From Alteromonadaceae bacterium UBA2620 (GTDB taxonomy: Bacteria; Pseudomonadota; Gammaproteobacteria; Enterobacterales; Alteromonadaceae): 64,000 bases of DNA. Below are positions 45,369 to 53,940 of this stretch, piece after piece. Within the stretch, counting starts at the first letter, position 1. Every line of letters starts with the position of its first letter. The stretch covers positions 17,957 to 81,956 of the forward strand of contig DDJQ01000148.1 of the NCBI GenBank assembly GCA_002339125.1, given 5' to 3'. The notes beneath the pieces were generated by a model. That model searched no databases. It was not told the DNA's origin and worked only from the letters and a program-made list of their open reading frames with translations. Position numbers and translations under genes: made by a program.

Positions 45369-46037
45369 ATGGGAATGTTCACACGTATCAACGACATCAT
45401 TCAGTCTAACATTAACGCGCTGCTGGATAAGGCAGAGGATCCTGAAAAAATGATCCGCCTGATTATTCAGGAGATGCAGGAAACCCTGGTGGAAATCCGT
45501 ACGCTGGCTGCGCAGCATATTGCTGAGCAAAAGCACCTTAACCGCCAGATTGACAACCTGGAAAAACGCGCCGCTCACTGGCAGGAAAATGCAGAGCTGG
45601 CAGTCAGTAAAGGTAAAGATGATTTGGCTCGTGCAGCGCTGAAAGAAAAGAAAGAGCTGGAAGCGAAGCAAGCCGAACTGCAGGAGCAGTTACAGGTAAT
45701 CGATGAAGCACTGTTGAAAGTGCAGGACGATACCGGCCGTTTAAACGAGAAGTTAAACGAAGCCAAAGCCAAGCAAAAAGCGCTGGCAGTACGTCGTCAG
45801 TCTGCCTCAGTAAGAATGCAGGCCAAACAGGCAACACACAGCGACAAGTTAGATAGCGTGATGGGCCGTTTCGATCACTATGAACAACGGGTTGATGAAC
45901 TGGAAGCACGGGTTGAAGCCTACGATTTAACCGACAGCGCTGCAAAAAGCTCATTACAGGCTGAGTTCGACGCCCTGGAAAAAGACGAATCAATCGAGCA
46001 GGAACTGGCCGCGTTAAAAGCGAAAAAAGTCGCGTAA
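45369..46037 (+). CDS. pspA: phage shock protein A
   Basis: A 222-residue PspA/IM30 protein, the same length as E. coli PspA, from the ATG at 45369 (GGAG nine bases upstream). An in-frame ATG further upstream lies in the promoter and is rejected. It begins MGMFTRINDIIQSNINALLD with the membrane-binding amphipathic helix. KAEDPEKMIRLIIQEMQETL and the long coiled coil to about residue 190 follow. It binds stressed inner membrane and, in the E. coli paradigm, restrains the activator PspF. It is first gene of the psp operon, driven by the sigma-54 promoter upstream. Confidence 0.95.
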   Translation: MGMFTRINDIIQSNINALLDKAEDPEKMIRLIIQEMQETLVEIRTLAAQHIAEQKHLNRQIDNLEKRAAHWQENAELAVSKGKDDLARAALKEKKELEAKQAELQEQLQVIDEALLKVQDDTGRLNEKLNEAKAKQKALAVRRQSASVRMQAKQATHSDKLDSVMGRFDHYEQRVDELEARVEAYDLTDSAAKSSLQAEFDALEKDESIEQELAALKAKKVA

Positions 46038-46102
46038 ACGCATGATGGTCCGCACTGTGCGGGCCTCGCAACCAACCAGGTCATTCAAGCAGGAGTAAGG
46101 TT

Positions 46103-46306
46103 ATGAAAACTATTTATGAAAAAAAACGTGTATCAAGAGATTTAGGTCGGGCTGTTATTTCAGGTGTGTGTGCTGGTGTAGCCCGCTATGCTGACATCGA
46201 TCCGGTTTGGGTTCGCGCCGGTGCCGCTTTAGGTCTAGTGTTCATGCCAATGATTACTCTGCCTGCTTATATTGCGGCGGTGATCCTGTTACCAGGGAGA
46301 GCATAA
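46103..46306 (+). CDS. pspC: PspC-domain inner-membrane protein
   Basis: A 67-residue protein consisting only of a PspC domain: RDLGRAVISGVCAGVARYAD, then DPVWVRAGAALGLVF and a hydrophobic helix. E. coli PspC is longer (119), so this is a minimal form. AGGAGTAAGG precedes the ATG. It should sense membrane stress together with PspA. Its stop overlaps the next start by one base (TAATG). No pspB gene is present between pspA and pspC. Confidence 0.9.
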   Translation: MKTIYEKKRVSRDLGRAVISGVCAGVARYADIDPVWVRAGAALGLVFMPMITLPAYIAAVILLPGRA

Positions 46307-46632
46307 TGAAAAACTTTATTCTTGCCATCCTGATTGCCATCGTGCTGACCAAGGTTTTGGGCGGTGTAGCATCTGACTGGTTCGATTTACACCTGGTCAT
46401 GGGTGACGAACTGGTAAGTGGTACCCTGGAATGGATAATTATGGCCGGAGTTGGTGTACTGTTGGTGGTTATTGGCTTTGTGGTCGCCATGAGCATTGCC
46501 GCTGCTGTGGGCATCGCCGCCATCGCGGTACTTGGCGGACTGGTGTTTGCCGGACTGGGTGTGTTCTGGCCGGTATTGTTAATTGTTGCCATTGTAATGC
46601 TGGTAGGGAAGTCAAATAACGCAACAGCCTGA
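46306..46632 (+). CDS. small membrane protein of the psp operon
   Basis: A 108-residue protein with an N-terminal helix (LAILIAIVLTKVLGGVASDW) and a long, very hydrophobic Ala/Gly/Val-rich C-terminal half likely to form two or three membrane spans. I recognise no named family. It is not PspB and is longer than E. coli PspD (73). Its one-base overlap with pspC and its GGGAGA site show it is translated with PspC, so a role in envelope-stress response is inferred. Confidence 0.75.
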   Translation: MKNFILAILIAIVLTKVLGGVASDWFDLHLVMGDELVSGTLEWIIMAGVGVLLVVIGFVVAMSIAAAVGIAAIAVLGGLVFAGLGVFWPVLLIVAIVMLVGKSNNATA

Positions 46633-46763
46633 TTCCCCCTTCGCCAGCCTTTACCAATCACCGTGGATTTACTTTCAGAGATGAACAACTTAGCATAATG
46701 AGCCATACTTTGAATGTATGGCAGCTTGTTCACCTGAAAGGCCAATCGCAAACAAGGAAAACT

Positions 46764-47756
46764 ATGAAACAGTATTTAAATGTAAAAACCATTAGTATTA
46801 CCGTAGGTGTTTTGTTTCTGCTTCTCTGGCTGGTTGGTTTTTACTGGAGTTTCGAGCCCGATACGTTCGACGTTAAAGCTAATGCCAGGGCACAAATGAG
46901 CAGCACCAATGCGCAGCCCGTCCCCGGCTATACCGTTACTACCACATTAATCACTGTTGCCGATACTCTCATGGATAAACCGGGCGGCTACTTATCAAAC
47001 GACGTAATGCCCCCTTCGGTGTTCCTCGACAACATGCCCAGTTGGGAATTCGGAGTGTTGGAGATAGTGCGTGATATGTCATTATCAATGCGTAAGGATT
47101 TTAGCCGTTCACAGTCGCAATCTGTTGAAAACGCTCATCTGGTAAAAGCACAACCGAAATTCAACATCGACAGCCGCAACTGGTTGTTTCCTTCCGCTGA
47201 GTCACAGTACGCTGAAGCCATTGATTATCTGCGTGAGTACCGTGATGATCTGGCCGATCCTACGCTTGGAGATAGTCAGTTTTACACCCGGGCCGATAAC
47301 CTTCGTGAATATTTAAAACAGGTTGAGAAAAAGCTAGGCAGTTTGTCACAGCGACTCAGCGCCAGTGTTGAGGCGGAGCGGGTAAATACCGACCTGGCCG
47401 GAGATAAGTCTGCATCCAACAGTACACCGCGTCCCAGTTCTATTCAAACCCGTACCAGTTGGTGGCAACTGGATAATGTATTCTATGAAGCTCGCGGCTC
47501 TACCTGGGCTCTTTTACACCTTTTGAAAGCTATCGAAGTGGACTTTGCCAGTGTTCTGGAAAACAAAAATGCACTCGTTAGTTTACAACAGATAATCAAA
47601 GAGTTAGAAGCAACTCAGCAGACTATCTGGAGCCCGATGATTCTTAATGGCAGTGGCTTTGGTATGTTAGCTAATCACTCGTTAGTAATGGCGAACTATA
47701 TTTCTCGTGCAAATGCAGCCATAATTGAGTTGTCTGAATTACTCAATCAAGGATAA
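46764..47756 (+). CDS. DUF2333 family membrane-anchored protein
   Basis: A 330-residue protein from the ATG at 46764 (AAGGAAA five bases upstream). One N-terminal transmembrane helix (about 10-30, ITVGVLFLLLWLVGFYWSFE) is followed by a periplasmic domain with PGGYLSNDVMPPSVFLDNMP, SWEFGVLEIVRDMSLSMRKD and SWWQLDNVFYEARGSTWALL, the conserved blocks of DUF2333. Its function is not established. It follows the psp genes by about 130 bases on the same strand, and the outer-membrane protein gene begins three bases after its stop, so these last two are co-transcribed. Confidence 0.8.
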   Translation: MKQYLNVKTISITVGVLFLLLWLVGFYWSFEPDTFDVKANARAQMSSTNAQPVPGYTVTTTLITVADTLMDKPGGYLSNDVMPPSVFLDNMPSWEFGVLEIVRDMSLSMRKDFSRSQSQSVENAHLVKAQPKFNIDSRNWLFPSAESQYAEAIDYLREYRDDLADPTLGDSQFYTRADNLREYLKQVEKKLGSLSQRLSASVEAERVNTDLAGDKSASNSTPRPSSIQTRTSWWQLDNVFYEARGSTWALLHLLKAIEVDFASVLENKNALVSLQQIIKELEATQQTIWSPMILNGSGFGMLANHSLVMANYISRANAAIIELSELLNQG

Positions 47757-47759
47757 ACG

Positions 47760-48515
47760 ATGAAAAAACGTGTCATTGCCGCCGCTCTTGGGGCGTTATG
47801 TCTTGCCCCTGCCACTCATGCAGATACGCTGCTTGGCCTCTATGCTGGCGCTCAGGGATGGAACACTTCAACTTCGGGCGGTTTCTCAGAAACCTCTAAC
47901 ACGGCTGATTTTGATTTTGACAGCAGCACCAATGCATCTGTATACGTTGCATTTGAACACTTTGTACCGCTGGTTCCTAATGTAAAAGTTAACTACCTGC
48001 AACTGGATACCGACGGTGTAACTAATCTGAATGCGGCCTTCGAATTTGAAGGCACCGTATACGAAGCCAACACGTCGTTATTAACCGATGCGAGCATCGA
48101 TAGCGCCGACCTTATTCTGTATTACGAGATCTTTGATAACGATCTGGTTAGCTTTGATATTGGTGTTAACGGCAAATACATCGACGGCACATTTTATGTT
48201 GAAGATGTTGATAGCGGCGAAAGTGGTGAAGCATCGTTTAAAGGTATTATCCCAATGGCTTACAGCCGGGTGGAGTTCGGCCTGCCGTTCACTGGCTTAG
48301 GCATTTACGCTGAAGGTAGCTACCTGAGCTTTGATGATCACGAGGTTCGTGACATTCAGGCAGCGCTAACTTATTCTTTTGTCGAGAATTTAGCTATCGA
48401 TATGACCTTACAGGTTGGCTATCGCGACATCACTGTAGACATTGAAGATCTGGACGATATCTACGCCGATCTGGGCTTTGATGGCGTCTTTGCCGGTCTT
48501 GAAATTCACTTCTAG
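47760..48515 (+). CDS. TIGR04219-type outer-membrane beta-barrel protein
   Basis: A 251-residue protein with a signal peptide (cleavage after THA, mature start DTLLGLYAGAQGW) and alternating beta-strands ending in GVFAGLEIHF, the terminal Phe expected of barrel proteins. The start and pattern match the TIGR04219 outer-membrane family, related to YfaZ. The ligand or role is unknown. It follows the DUF2333 gene with three bases between them and probably relies on its ribosome loading. Confidence 0.85.
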   Translation: MKKRVIAAALGALCLAPATHADTLLGLYAGAQGWNTSTSGGFSETSNTADFDFDSSTNASVYVAFEHFVPLVPNVKVNYLQLDTDGVTNLNAAFEFEGTVYEANTSLLTDASIDSADLILYYEIFDNDLVSFDIGVNGKYIDGTFYVEDVDSGESGEASFKGIIPMAYSRVEFGLPFTGLGIYAEGSYLSFDDHEVRDIQAALTYSFVENLAIDMTLQVGYRDITVDIEDLDDIYADLGFDGVFAGLEIHF

Positions 48516-48564
48516 TATTTTAAGATATAAAAAAGTAATTTTAATTCTTTCCAGTTATCAAGAA

Positions 48565-48605
48565 AACTCATTAGCCTAGTAGTATGCAAATAAGGCTAAT
48601 GAGTT
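48565..48605 (+). promoter_or_regulatory. 13-bp perfect inverted repeat ending at the cysJ start codon
   Basis: AACTCATTAGCCT (48565-48577) is the exact reverse complement of AGGCTAATGAGTT (48593-48605), with a 15-base loop. The second arm contains the only ribosome-site-like AGG and ends directly before the cysJ ATG at 48606. In RNA the hairpin would hide the start; in DNA it could be a dimeric operator. Confidence 0.8.
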
Positions 48606-50444
48606 ATGTCAGCAAATTCTAACAACCAAAACACTTCAGTCGGTGCACCGGGAGCAATTCTGAGTGAACCGCAATGGAATGCGATCACCCAGTCGATCTC
48701 TGGGCTGAACGCACAGCAATTAACCTGGGTAAGTGGTTACCTGGCGGGTCTGGCAGCGTCCGGACAAGCGTTACCGCAAGGGCAGGCTGCTGCCGTGCCA
48801 GCGGTGGCCGGAGAAGTGCCGGTATTAACCATTTTATTCGGCTCTCAAACCGGTAACGCCAAGGGTATTGCCCAGTCGTTACAAGCTAAGGTTGAAGCGG
48901 CAGGTTACTCCAGCAAATTAATCAGTATGGCCGATTACAAACCGCGCCAGATTAAAAATGAAACTCACCTGGCTATTGTGGCCAGTACCCATGGTGAAGG
49001 CGAGCCGCCTGATGATGCCATTGAGTTACATGAGTTCCTTGGCACTAAAAAAGCCCCTAAAGTGGATAAGCTGAAATACGCAGTGTTGTCGCTAGGCGAT
49101 TCAAGCTATGAATTCTTCTGTCAAACCGGTAAAGACTTCGACGAGCGTCTGGCGAAGCTGGGCGGTAAGCTGATTGTGCCTCGCGTAGACTGCGATGTGG
49201 ATTATGAAGCTGAAGCCGAGGCCTGGGTTGCCAAACTGATCGAAACGTTAAAAGACGATTTCACTTCAGCAGGTTCTGCCGCTGTTGCCATGCAAACTGG
49301 TTCTGCAGTCGCCGCCGGCACTGCGGCGCAGGTATACACCAAGAAAGCGCCTTATCAGGCAACCTTGTTAACCTCGCAAAAAATTACGGGTCGCGACTCG
49401 GTGAAAGATATCCGCCACATCGAAATCAGCCTGGAAGATTCTGGTATTACCTATCAGGCCGGTGACGCGCTGGGCGTTTGGTTTAAGAACGATGCAGCAC
49501 TGGCCGACGAAATTATTACCCTGATCCAGGCCTCTGCCGATCAGGAAGTTACCGTTGCCGAGCACAAACTGTCGTTTAAAGAAGCGCTGATCAACAAGCT
49601 GGAACTTACCCTGAGCTATCCGGGTTTTGTAAAAGCCTATCAGGAAGCCTCCGGCTGTGAAGCATTAGCGAAGTTGCTGGAAGACAAAGCTGCACTGCGT
49701 GACTATCTGGCCGATCGCCAGATTATCGATATTGTTCGCGACCATCCGCATCCGGTTACAGCTGAGCAATTTGTGGCAGCTTGTCGTCCGTTAACACCGC
49801 GTCTGTACTCGATTGCATCAAGCCAGTCTGAAGTAGAAGACGAAGTGCATTTAACCATTGCCCACGTTGATTACGATGCCTTTGGTAATCGTCATCAGGG
49901 CGGCGCATCAGGCTACCTGTGTGAGCGTCTTGAAGAAGGCGGTGAAGTAGAAGTATTTGTTGAGCCAAACGATAACTTCCGTCTGCCGGAAAATCCGGAT
50001 ACGCCGGTGATCATGATTGGTCCGGGTACCGGTATCGCACCGTTCCGCTCGTTTATGCAGGAACGCGATGCCCAGGGTGCCGAAGGGAAGAACTGGTTGT
50101 TCTTTGGTAACCCTCACTTTACTCAGGACTTCCTGTATCAGCTTGAGTGGCAAGGCTACGTGAAAAGTGGCCTGCTGAGCAAAATCAGCCTGGCCTTCTC
50201 ACGTGATCAGAAAGACAAAATTTATGTTCAGCATCGCTTGCTTGAAGAAGGCAAGGAGGTTTACCAGTGGTTAGAAGAAGGCGCTCACCTGTACGTGTGT
50301 GGCGATGCTAACCAAATGGCCAAAGATGTTGAAAATGCGCTGCTTGAAATCTTCAGGACCCACGGTGGTAAGAGTGATGAAGAAGCCAAGGCTTACTTAC
50401 TGTCACTGCGCAAAGCAAAACGATATCAGAAGGATGTCTACTAA
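48606..50444 (+). CDS. cysJ: sulfite reductase (NADPH) flavoprotein, alpha component
   Basis: A 612-residue FAD/FMN protein that passes electrons from NADPH to CysI. Order of domains: flavodoxin (about 75-215, [19 protein letters not shown]), connecting FAD domain ([14 protein letters not shown]), and NADP-binding domain ([19 protein letters not shown]), ending in the conserved KRYQKDVY. The ribosome site is weak and lies inside an inverted repeat. Its stop overlaps the cysI start by one base. It is part of the assimilatory sulfate-reduction operon cysJIH. Confidence 0.97.
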   Translation: MSANSNNQNTSVGAPGAILSEPQWNAITQSISGLNAQQLTWVSGYLAGLAASGQALPQGQAAAVPAVAGEVPVLTILFGSQTGNAKGIAQSLQAKVEAAGYSSKLISMADYKPRQIKNETHLAIVASTHGEGEPPDDAIELHEFLGTKKAPKVDKLKYAVLSLGDSSYEFFCQTGKDFDERLAKLGGKLIVPRVDCDVDYEAEAEAWVAKLIETLKDDFTSAGSAAVAMQTGSAVAAGTAAQVYTKKAPYQATLLTSQKITGRDSVKDIRHIEISLEDSGITYQAGDALGVWFKNDAALADEIITLIQASADQEVTVAEHKLSFKEALINKLELTLSYPGFVKAYQEASGCEALAKLLEDKAALRDYLADRQIIDIVRDHPHPVTAEQFVAACRPLTPRLYSIASSQSEVEDEVHLTIAHVDYDAFGNRHQGGASGYLCERLEEGGEVEVFVEPNDNFRLPENPDTPVIMIGPGTGIAPFRSFMQERDAQGAEGKNWLFFGNPHFTQDFLYQLEWQGYVKSGLLSKISLAFSRDQKDKIYVQHRLLEEGKEVYQWLEEGAHLYVCGDANQMAKDVENALLEIFRTHGGKSDEEAKAYLLSLRKAKRYQKDVY

Positions 50445-52156
50445 TGAGCGATACTAAGTCTCCTTATATTGTTGAAGGCAAACTGGCCGACAACGAACGC
50501 CTTAAGGCAGAGAGTCGTCATCTGCGCGGCACCATTGAGCAGGATCTTAAGGATCCGTTAACCGGTGGCTTTACCGCAGATAACTTTCAGCTGATCCGCT
50601 TTCACGGCATGTATCAGCAGGACGACCGTGACATCCGCGCAGAGCGTACCAAGCAAAAATTAGAGCCATTGCATAACGTAATGCTGCGTGCCCGTTTACC
50701 GGGTGGTGTGTGTAACCCTGAGCAATGGCTGGCCATCGACAAGTTTGCCGATGAGTACACCATGTACGGCAGTATTCGTTTAACAACCCGTCAGACGTTC
50801 CAGTTTCACGGCGTGTTAAAACCGAATATTAAGCTGATGCACCAAACCCTTAATTCCGTAGGTATTGACTCAATTGCAACAGCCGGTGACGTTAACCGTA
50901 ACGTGCTGTGTACCTCTAACCCGGTTGAGTCGGAAGTACATCAGCAAGCTTATGACTGGGCCACTAAGATTAGTGAGCACTTACTGCCTAAAACTCGCGC
51001 CTATGCCGAGATTTGGTTAAATGGTGAGAAAGTAGAAACCACCGATCAGGAGCCAATCCTGGGTGATACTTACTTACCCCGTAAGTTTAAAACCACCGTG
51101 GTTATTCCGCCGCAAAACGACGTAGACGTTCACGCTAACGACCTTAATTTTGTGGCGATTGCTGAAAACGGCAAGCTGGTGGGCTTTAACGTATTAGTGG
51201 GCGGTGGCCTGGCCATGACTCATGGCGACAAAACCACCTTCCCGCGTAAGGCCGACGACTTTGGCTTTATCCCGTTAGAGCATACGCTGGCGGTTGCTGA
51301 AGCCGTGGTCACCACCCAGCGTGACTGGGGTAACCGGGTGAATCGTAAAAATGCGAAAACCAAGTATACCCTTGAGCGTGTTGGTGTGGATAACTTCCGC
51401 GCTGAAGTCGAAAAGCGTGCCGGTGTTACTTTTGCTGAAAGCAAGCCCTATGAATTCACCAGCCGTGGCGATCGCATTGGCTGGGTAGAAGGCATCGACG
51501 GTAAATTCCACTTAACGCTGTTTATCGAAAACGGCCGGATTCTGGATTACCCGGGGAAAACCCTGAAAACCGGTTGCCGCGAAATTGCCAAAATCCATAA
51601 AGGTGATTTTCGCATGACGGCTAACCAGAATTTGATTGTGGCGGGCGTACCAGCCGATCAGAAAGAGGCTATTGAAGCGCTGGCCAGAGAGCACGGTTTA
51701 ATTCAGCCAGACGTATCGGCACAGCGTTTAGATTCCATGGCTTGTGTAGCGTTACCAACCTGCCCGCTGGCAATGGCGGAAGCCGAGCGCTTCTTACCCG
51801 GTGCAGTAGATCAGCTCGACGAGCTAATGGCTAAGCACGGTTTAAGCGACGAAAGCGTGATCTTCCGGGTAACCGGTTGTCCGAATGGTTGTGGTCGCGC
51901 CATGCTGGCTGAAGTCGGTTTGGTGGGTAAAGGGCCGGGCCGTTACAACCTGCACTTAGGTGGTAACCGCGAAGGGACCCGTATTCCTCGTATGTTTAAA
52001 GAAAACATCACCGAGCAGGAAATCATGACTATTCTCGATGAGCTTCTTGGCCAGTGGGCCGGCTCGCGTGAAGCGAATGAGTCATTCGGCGATTTCGTAG
52101 TGCGCACAGGCGTGATTGCCCCGGTGATCAACTCCGCTCAGGATTTTTATGACTGA
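50444..52156 (+). CDS. cysI: sulfite reductase hemoprotein, beta component
   Basis: A 570-residue (E. coli 570) siroheme and [4Fe-4S] enzyme reducing sulfite to sulfide with six electrons. The cluster cysteines lie in [15 protein letters not shown] and [29 protein letters not shown] and the Arg/Lys-rich siroheme pocket are intact. It is translationally coupled to cysJ by TAATG and to cysH by an eight-base overlap. Confidence 0.98.
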   Translation: MSDTKSPYIVEGKLADNERLKAESRHLRGTIEQDLKDPLTGGFTADNFQLIRFHGMYQQDDRDIRAERTKQKLEPLHNVMLRARLPGGVCNPEQWLAIDKFADEYTMYGSIRLTTRQTFQFHGVLKPNIKLMHQTLNSVGIDSIATAGDVNRNVLCTSNPVESEVHQQAYDWATKISEHLLPKTRAYAEIWLNGEKVETTDQEPILGDTYLPRKFKTTVVIPPQNDVDVHANDLNFVAIAENGKLVGFNVLVGGGLAMTHGDKTTFPRKADDFGFIPLEHTLAVAEAVVTTQRDWGNRVNRKNAKTKYTLERVGVDNFRAEVEKRAGVTFAESKPYEFTSRGDRIGWVEGIDGKFHLTLFIENGRILDYPGKTLKTGCREIAKIHKGDFRMTANQNLIVAGVPADQKEAIEALAREHGLIQPDVSAQRLDSMACVALPTCPLAMAEAERFLPGAVDQLDELMAKHGLSDESVIFRVTGCPNGCGRAMLAEVGLVGKGPGRYNLHLGGNREGTRIPRMFKENITEQEIMTILDELLGQWAGSREANESFGDFVVRTGVIAPVINSAQDFYD

Positions 52157-52898
52157 TCACGATCTTCAATCGATTCGTCGACCGGTTACCTCTGATACTA
52201 CTGACGAGGAACTGGCGGCGATCAATCAGGTGCTGGAAACACTGGATGCGTCAGCGCGTATCCGGTGGGCCCTTGAGTATTTGCCGGGTAACCATATTGT
52301 GTCGTCAAGCTTTGGCGCGCAGTCTGCGGTTATGCTGCATTTACTTACCCAGGCAAAGCCTGATATTCCGGTTGTGTTAACCGATACCGGTTATCTGTTT
52401 CCGGAAACGTACCGGTTTGTCGACGAACTGGCAGAGCAGCTCAAGCTCAACTTAAAGGTGTATCGCAGCGATATCTCACCCGCCTGGCAAGAGGCGCGTT
52501 TCGGCCGCTTGTGGGAGCAGGGCATCGACGGTATCGAGCGTTACAACAAGATGAACAAAGTTGAGCCTATGCAACGGGCGTTAAAAGAGCTTGAGGCACA
52601 AACCTGGTTTGCCGGATTGCGTCGTAGCCAGGCTGATACGCGTCAGCATTTGCCCGTGCTGCAGCGCTCTGGCAACCAGTTTAAGTTGTATCCGATTATC
52701 GACTGGTCGAATAAAGACCTGCATTATTACCTTAAAGATAATGGCTTGTCTTATCATCCACTGTGGGAGCAGGGTTATGTTTCCATTGGTGACTGGCATA
52801 CCACCCAGTCATTGCAGGAAGGGATGAGCGAGCAGGATACCCGTTTCTTCGGGCTTAAACGCGAATGCGGCCTGCACGAATTCGGTGACGGTATCTAA
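52149..52898 (+). CDS. cysH: phosphoadenosine phosphosulfate reductase
   Basis: A 249-residue thioredoxin-dependent PAPS reductase. The PP-loop is [16 protein letters not shown], and the catalytic cysteine lies in the C-terminal KRECGLHEF. There are no additional cysteine pairs, so it is the PAPS (not APS, Fe-S) type. It overlaps cysI by eight bases and ends the operon. It converges on the TIGR03899 gene with only 11 bases between, and no terminator was seen. Confidence 0.97.
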   Translation: MTDHDLQSIRRPVTSDTTDEELAAINQVLETLDASARIRWALEYLPGNHIVSSSFGAQSAVMLHLLTQAKPDIPVVLTDTGYLFPETYRFVDELAEQLKLNLKVYRSDISPAWQEARFGRLWEQGIDGIERYNKMNKVEPMQRALKELEAQTWFAGLRRSQADTRQHLPVLQRSGNQFKLYPIIDWSNKDLHYYLKDNGLSYHPLWEQGYVSIGDWHTTQSLQEGMSEQDTRFFGLKRECGLHEFGDGI

Positions 52899-52909
52899 AA
52901 AATGGTTGT

Positions 52910-53812
52910 TTACTCCACACTGAAATGTGGGGTAAACAGCGATTTAATATGCGCAGTAAATGCCTCAGACTTTTGTTTTGGTAACAAACGTGCCAACTCA
53001 CTGCCCACCGAAGTAAACTTATAATACGTCATCAGCAATTGCTTACTTCGCGCTTCTAGCGTTAAACTTTCGGTTGAAAACTTCAGGGTCATGGATGCTC
53101 CCTTGTCCAGCAGGCCGGTTTCTATCTCTGTGGCATACAATAATTTCATGCTGCCCAGTGCCAGAATATCAGTGTAAGACAAGCCAAACTGAGCCAGTTG
53201 GGTTTGTGCGGCCGGGGCCGGAAACAAGGCATTAAGTAATCCGGGTTGTTGATGGTACCCGGTAATGATAATTGGTGCCGGGTCACTGTTGCGCCGACAG
53301 GCTAACTGGCAAGCCTTGCTGAATAAACCTGCATCCCGTTGGGTGAGTTTTGTCAGCGTTTCCAGACTCCGTAGTGAAAAGCTGCCTGGTCGCTGCACTT
53401 CCACTGCCAGAATCTTGCCCCACAATTCCTGCATGGTAGGGGAATAAATATTTTCAGCCATGGAAATAAACGAATGAAACCAGTCCGGGTCGACCTGCTC
53501 CTGAGACTGTTCGCCGCTGGAAACGGATAAAGCTACTGACATAATTTTTTGCAGGTTAGCCAGTCGCTTCTGTTCGCGCAGGCTTTGATACTGAGCTATC
53601 TGCCTGGACGGCTGAGTGGAGTAATCCAGCGCCGATTGCTCAATGCCGATGGATGAAAACCAATGGGTTATACGGTGTTGAGTTGAACTACTATGCTGTG
53701 TAGAGCGGCGTTTGGCGGATGAAGGTTCTTCACTGGCAGGCTTAGGGACTTTACGTTCCTTACTGGTAGCGCTGGTCCACTGCGTGGCTGATGTGTGCGT
53801 GGGTATTTTCAT
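52910..53812 (-). CDS. TIGR03899 family protein
   Basis: A 300-residue cytoplasmic protein of the conserved TIGR03899 family of gammaproteobacteria. The N-terminal 60 residues are polar and probably disordered (Ser/Thr/Lys-rich). The conserved core includes QKRLANLQKIMSVAL, PDWFHSFISMAENIYSPTMQ, ELWGKILAVEVQRPGSFSL and SLETLTKLTQRDAGLF. No biochemical role is known. It is transcribed toward cysH and away from the EAL response regulator. Confidence 0.8.
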   Translation of the reverse strand: MKIPTHTSATQWTSATSKERKVPKPASEEPSSAKRRSTQHSSSTQHRITHWFSSIGIEQSALDYSTQPSRQIAQYQSLREQKRLANLQKIMSVALSVSSGEQSQEQVDPDWFHSFISMAENIYSPTMQELWGKILAVEVQRPGSFSLRSLETLTKLTQRDAGLFSKACQLACRRNSDPAPIIITGYHQQPGLLNALFPAPAAQTQLAQFGLSYTDILALGSMKLLYATEIETGLLDKGASMTLKFSTESLTLEARSKQLLMTYYKFTSVGSELARLLPKQKSEAFTAHIKSLFTPHFSVE

Positions 53813-53940
53813 CTTATAACATTCGCCGTAAACACATAACTAAAAATACCCTGTTTCGACTTTAGTGTATAGGAAGTTTACTATGCAAAGGTCTATATTA
53901 GGGGTAGGATACTAATAATATTGGTCACAACGTAAACAAG

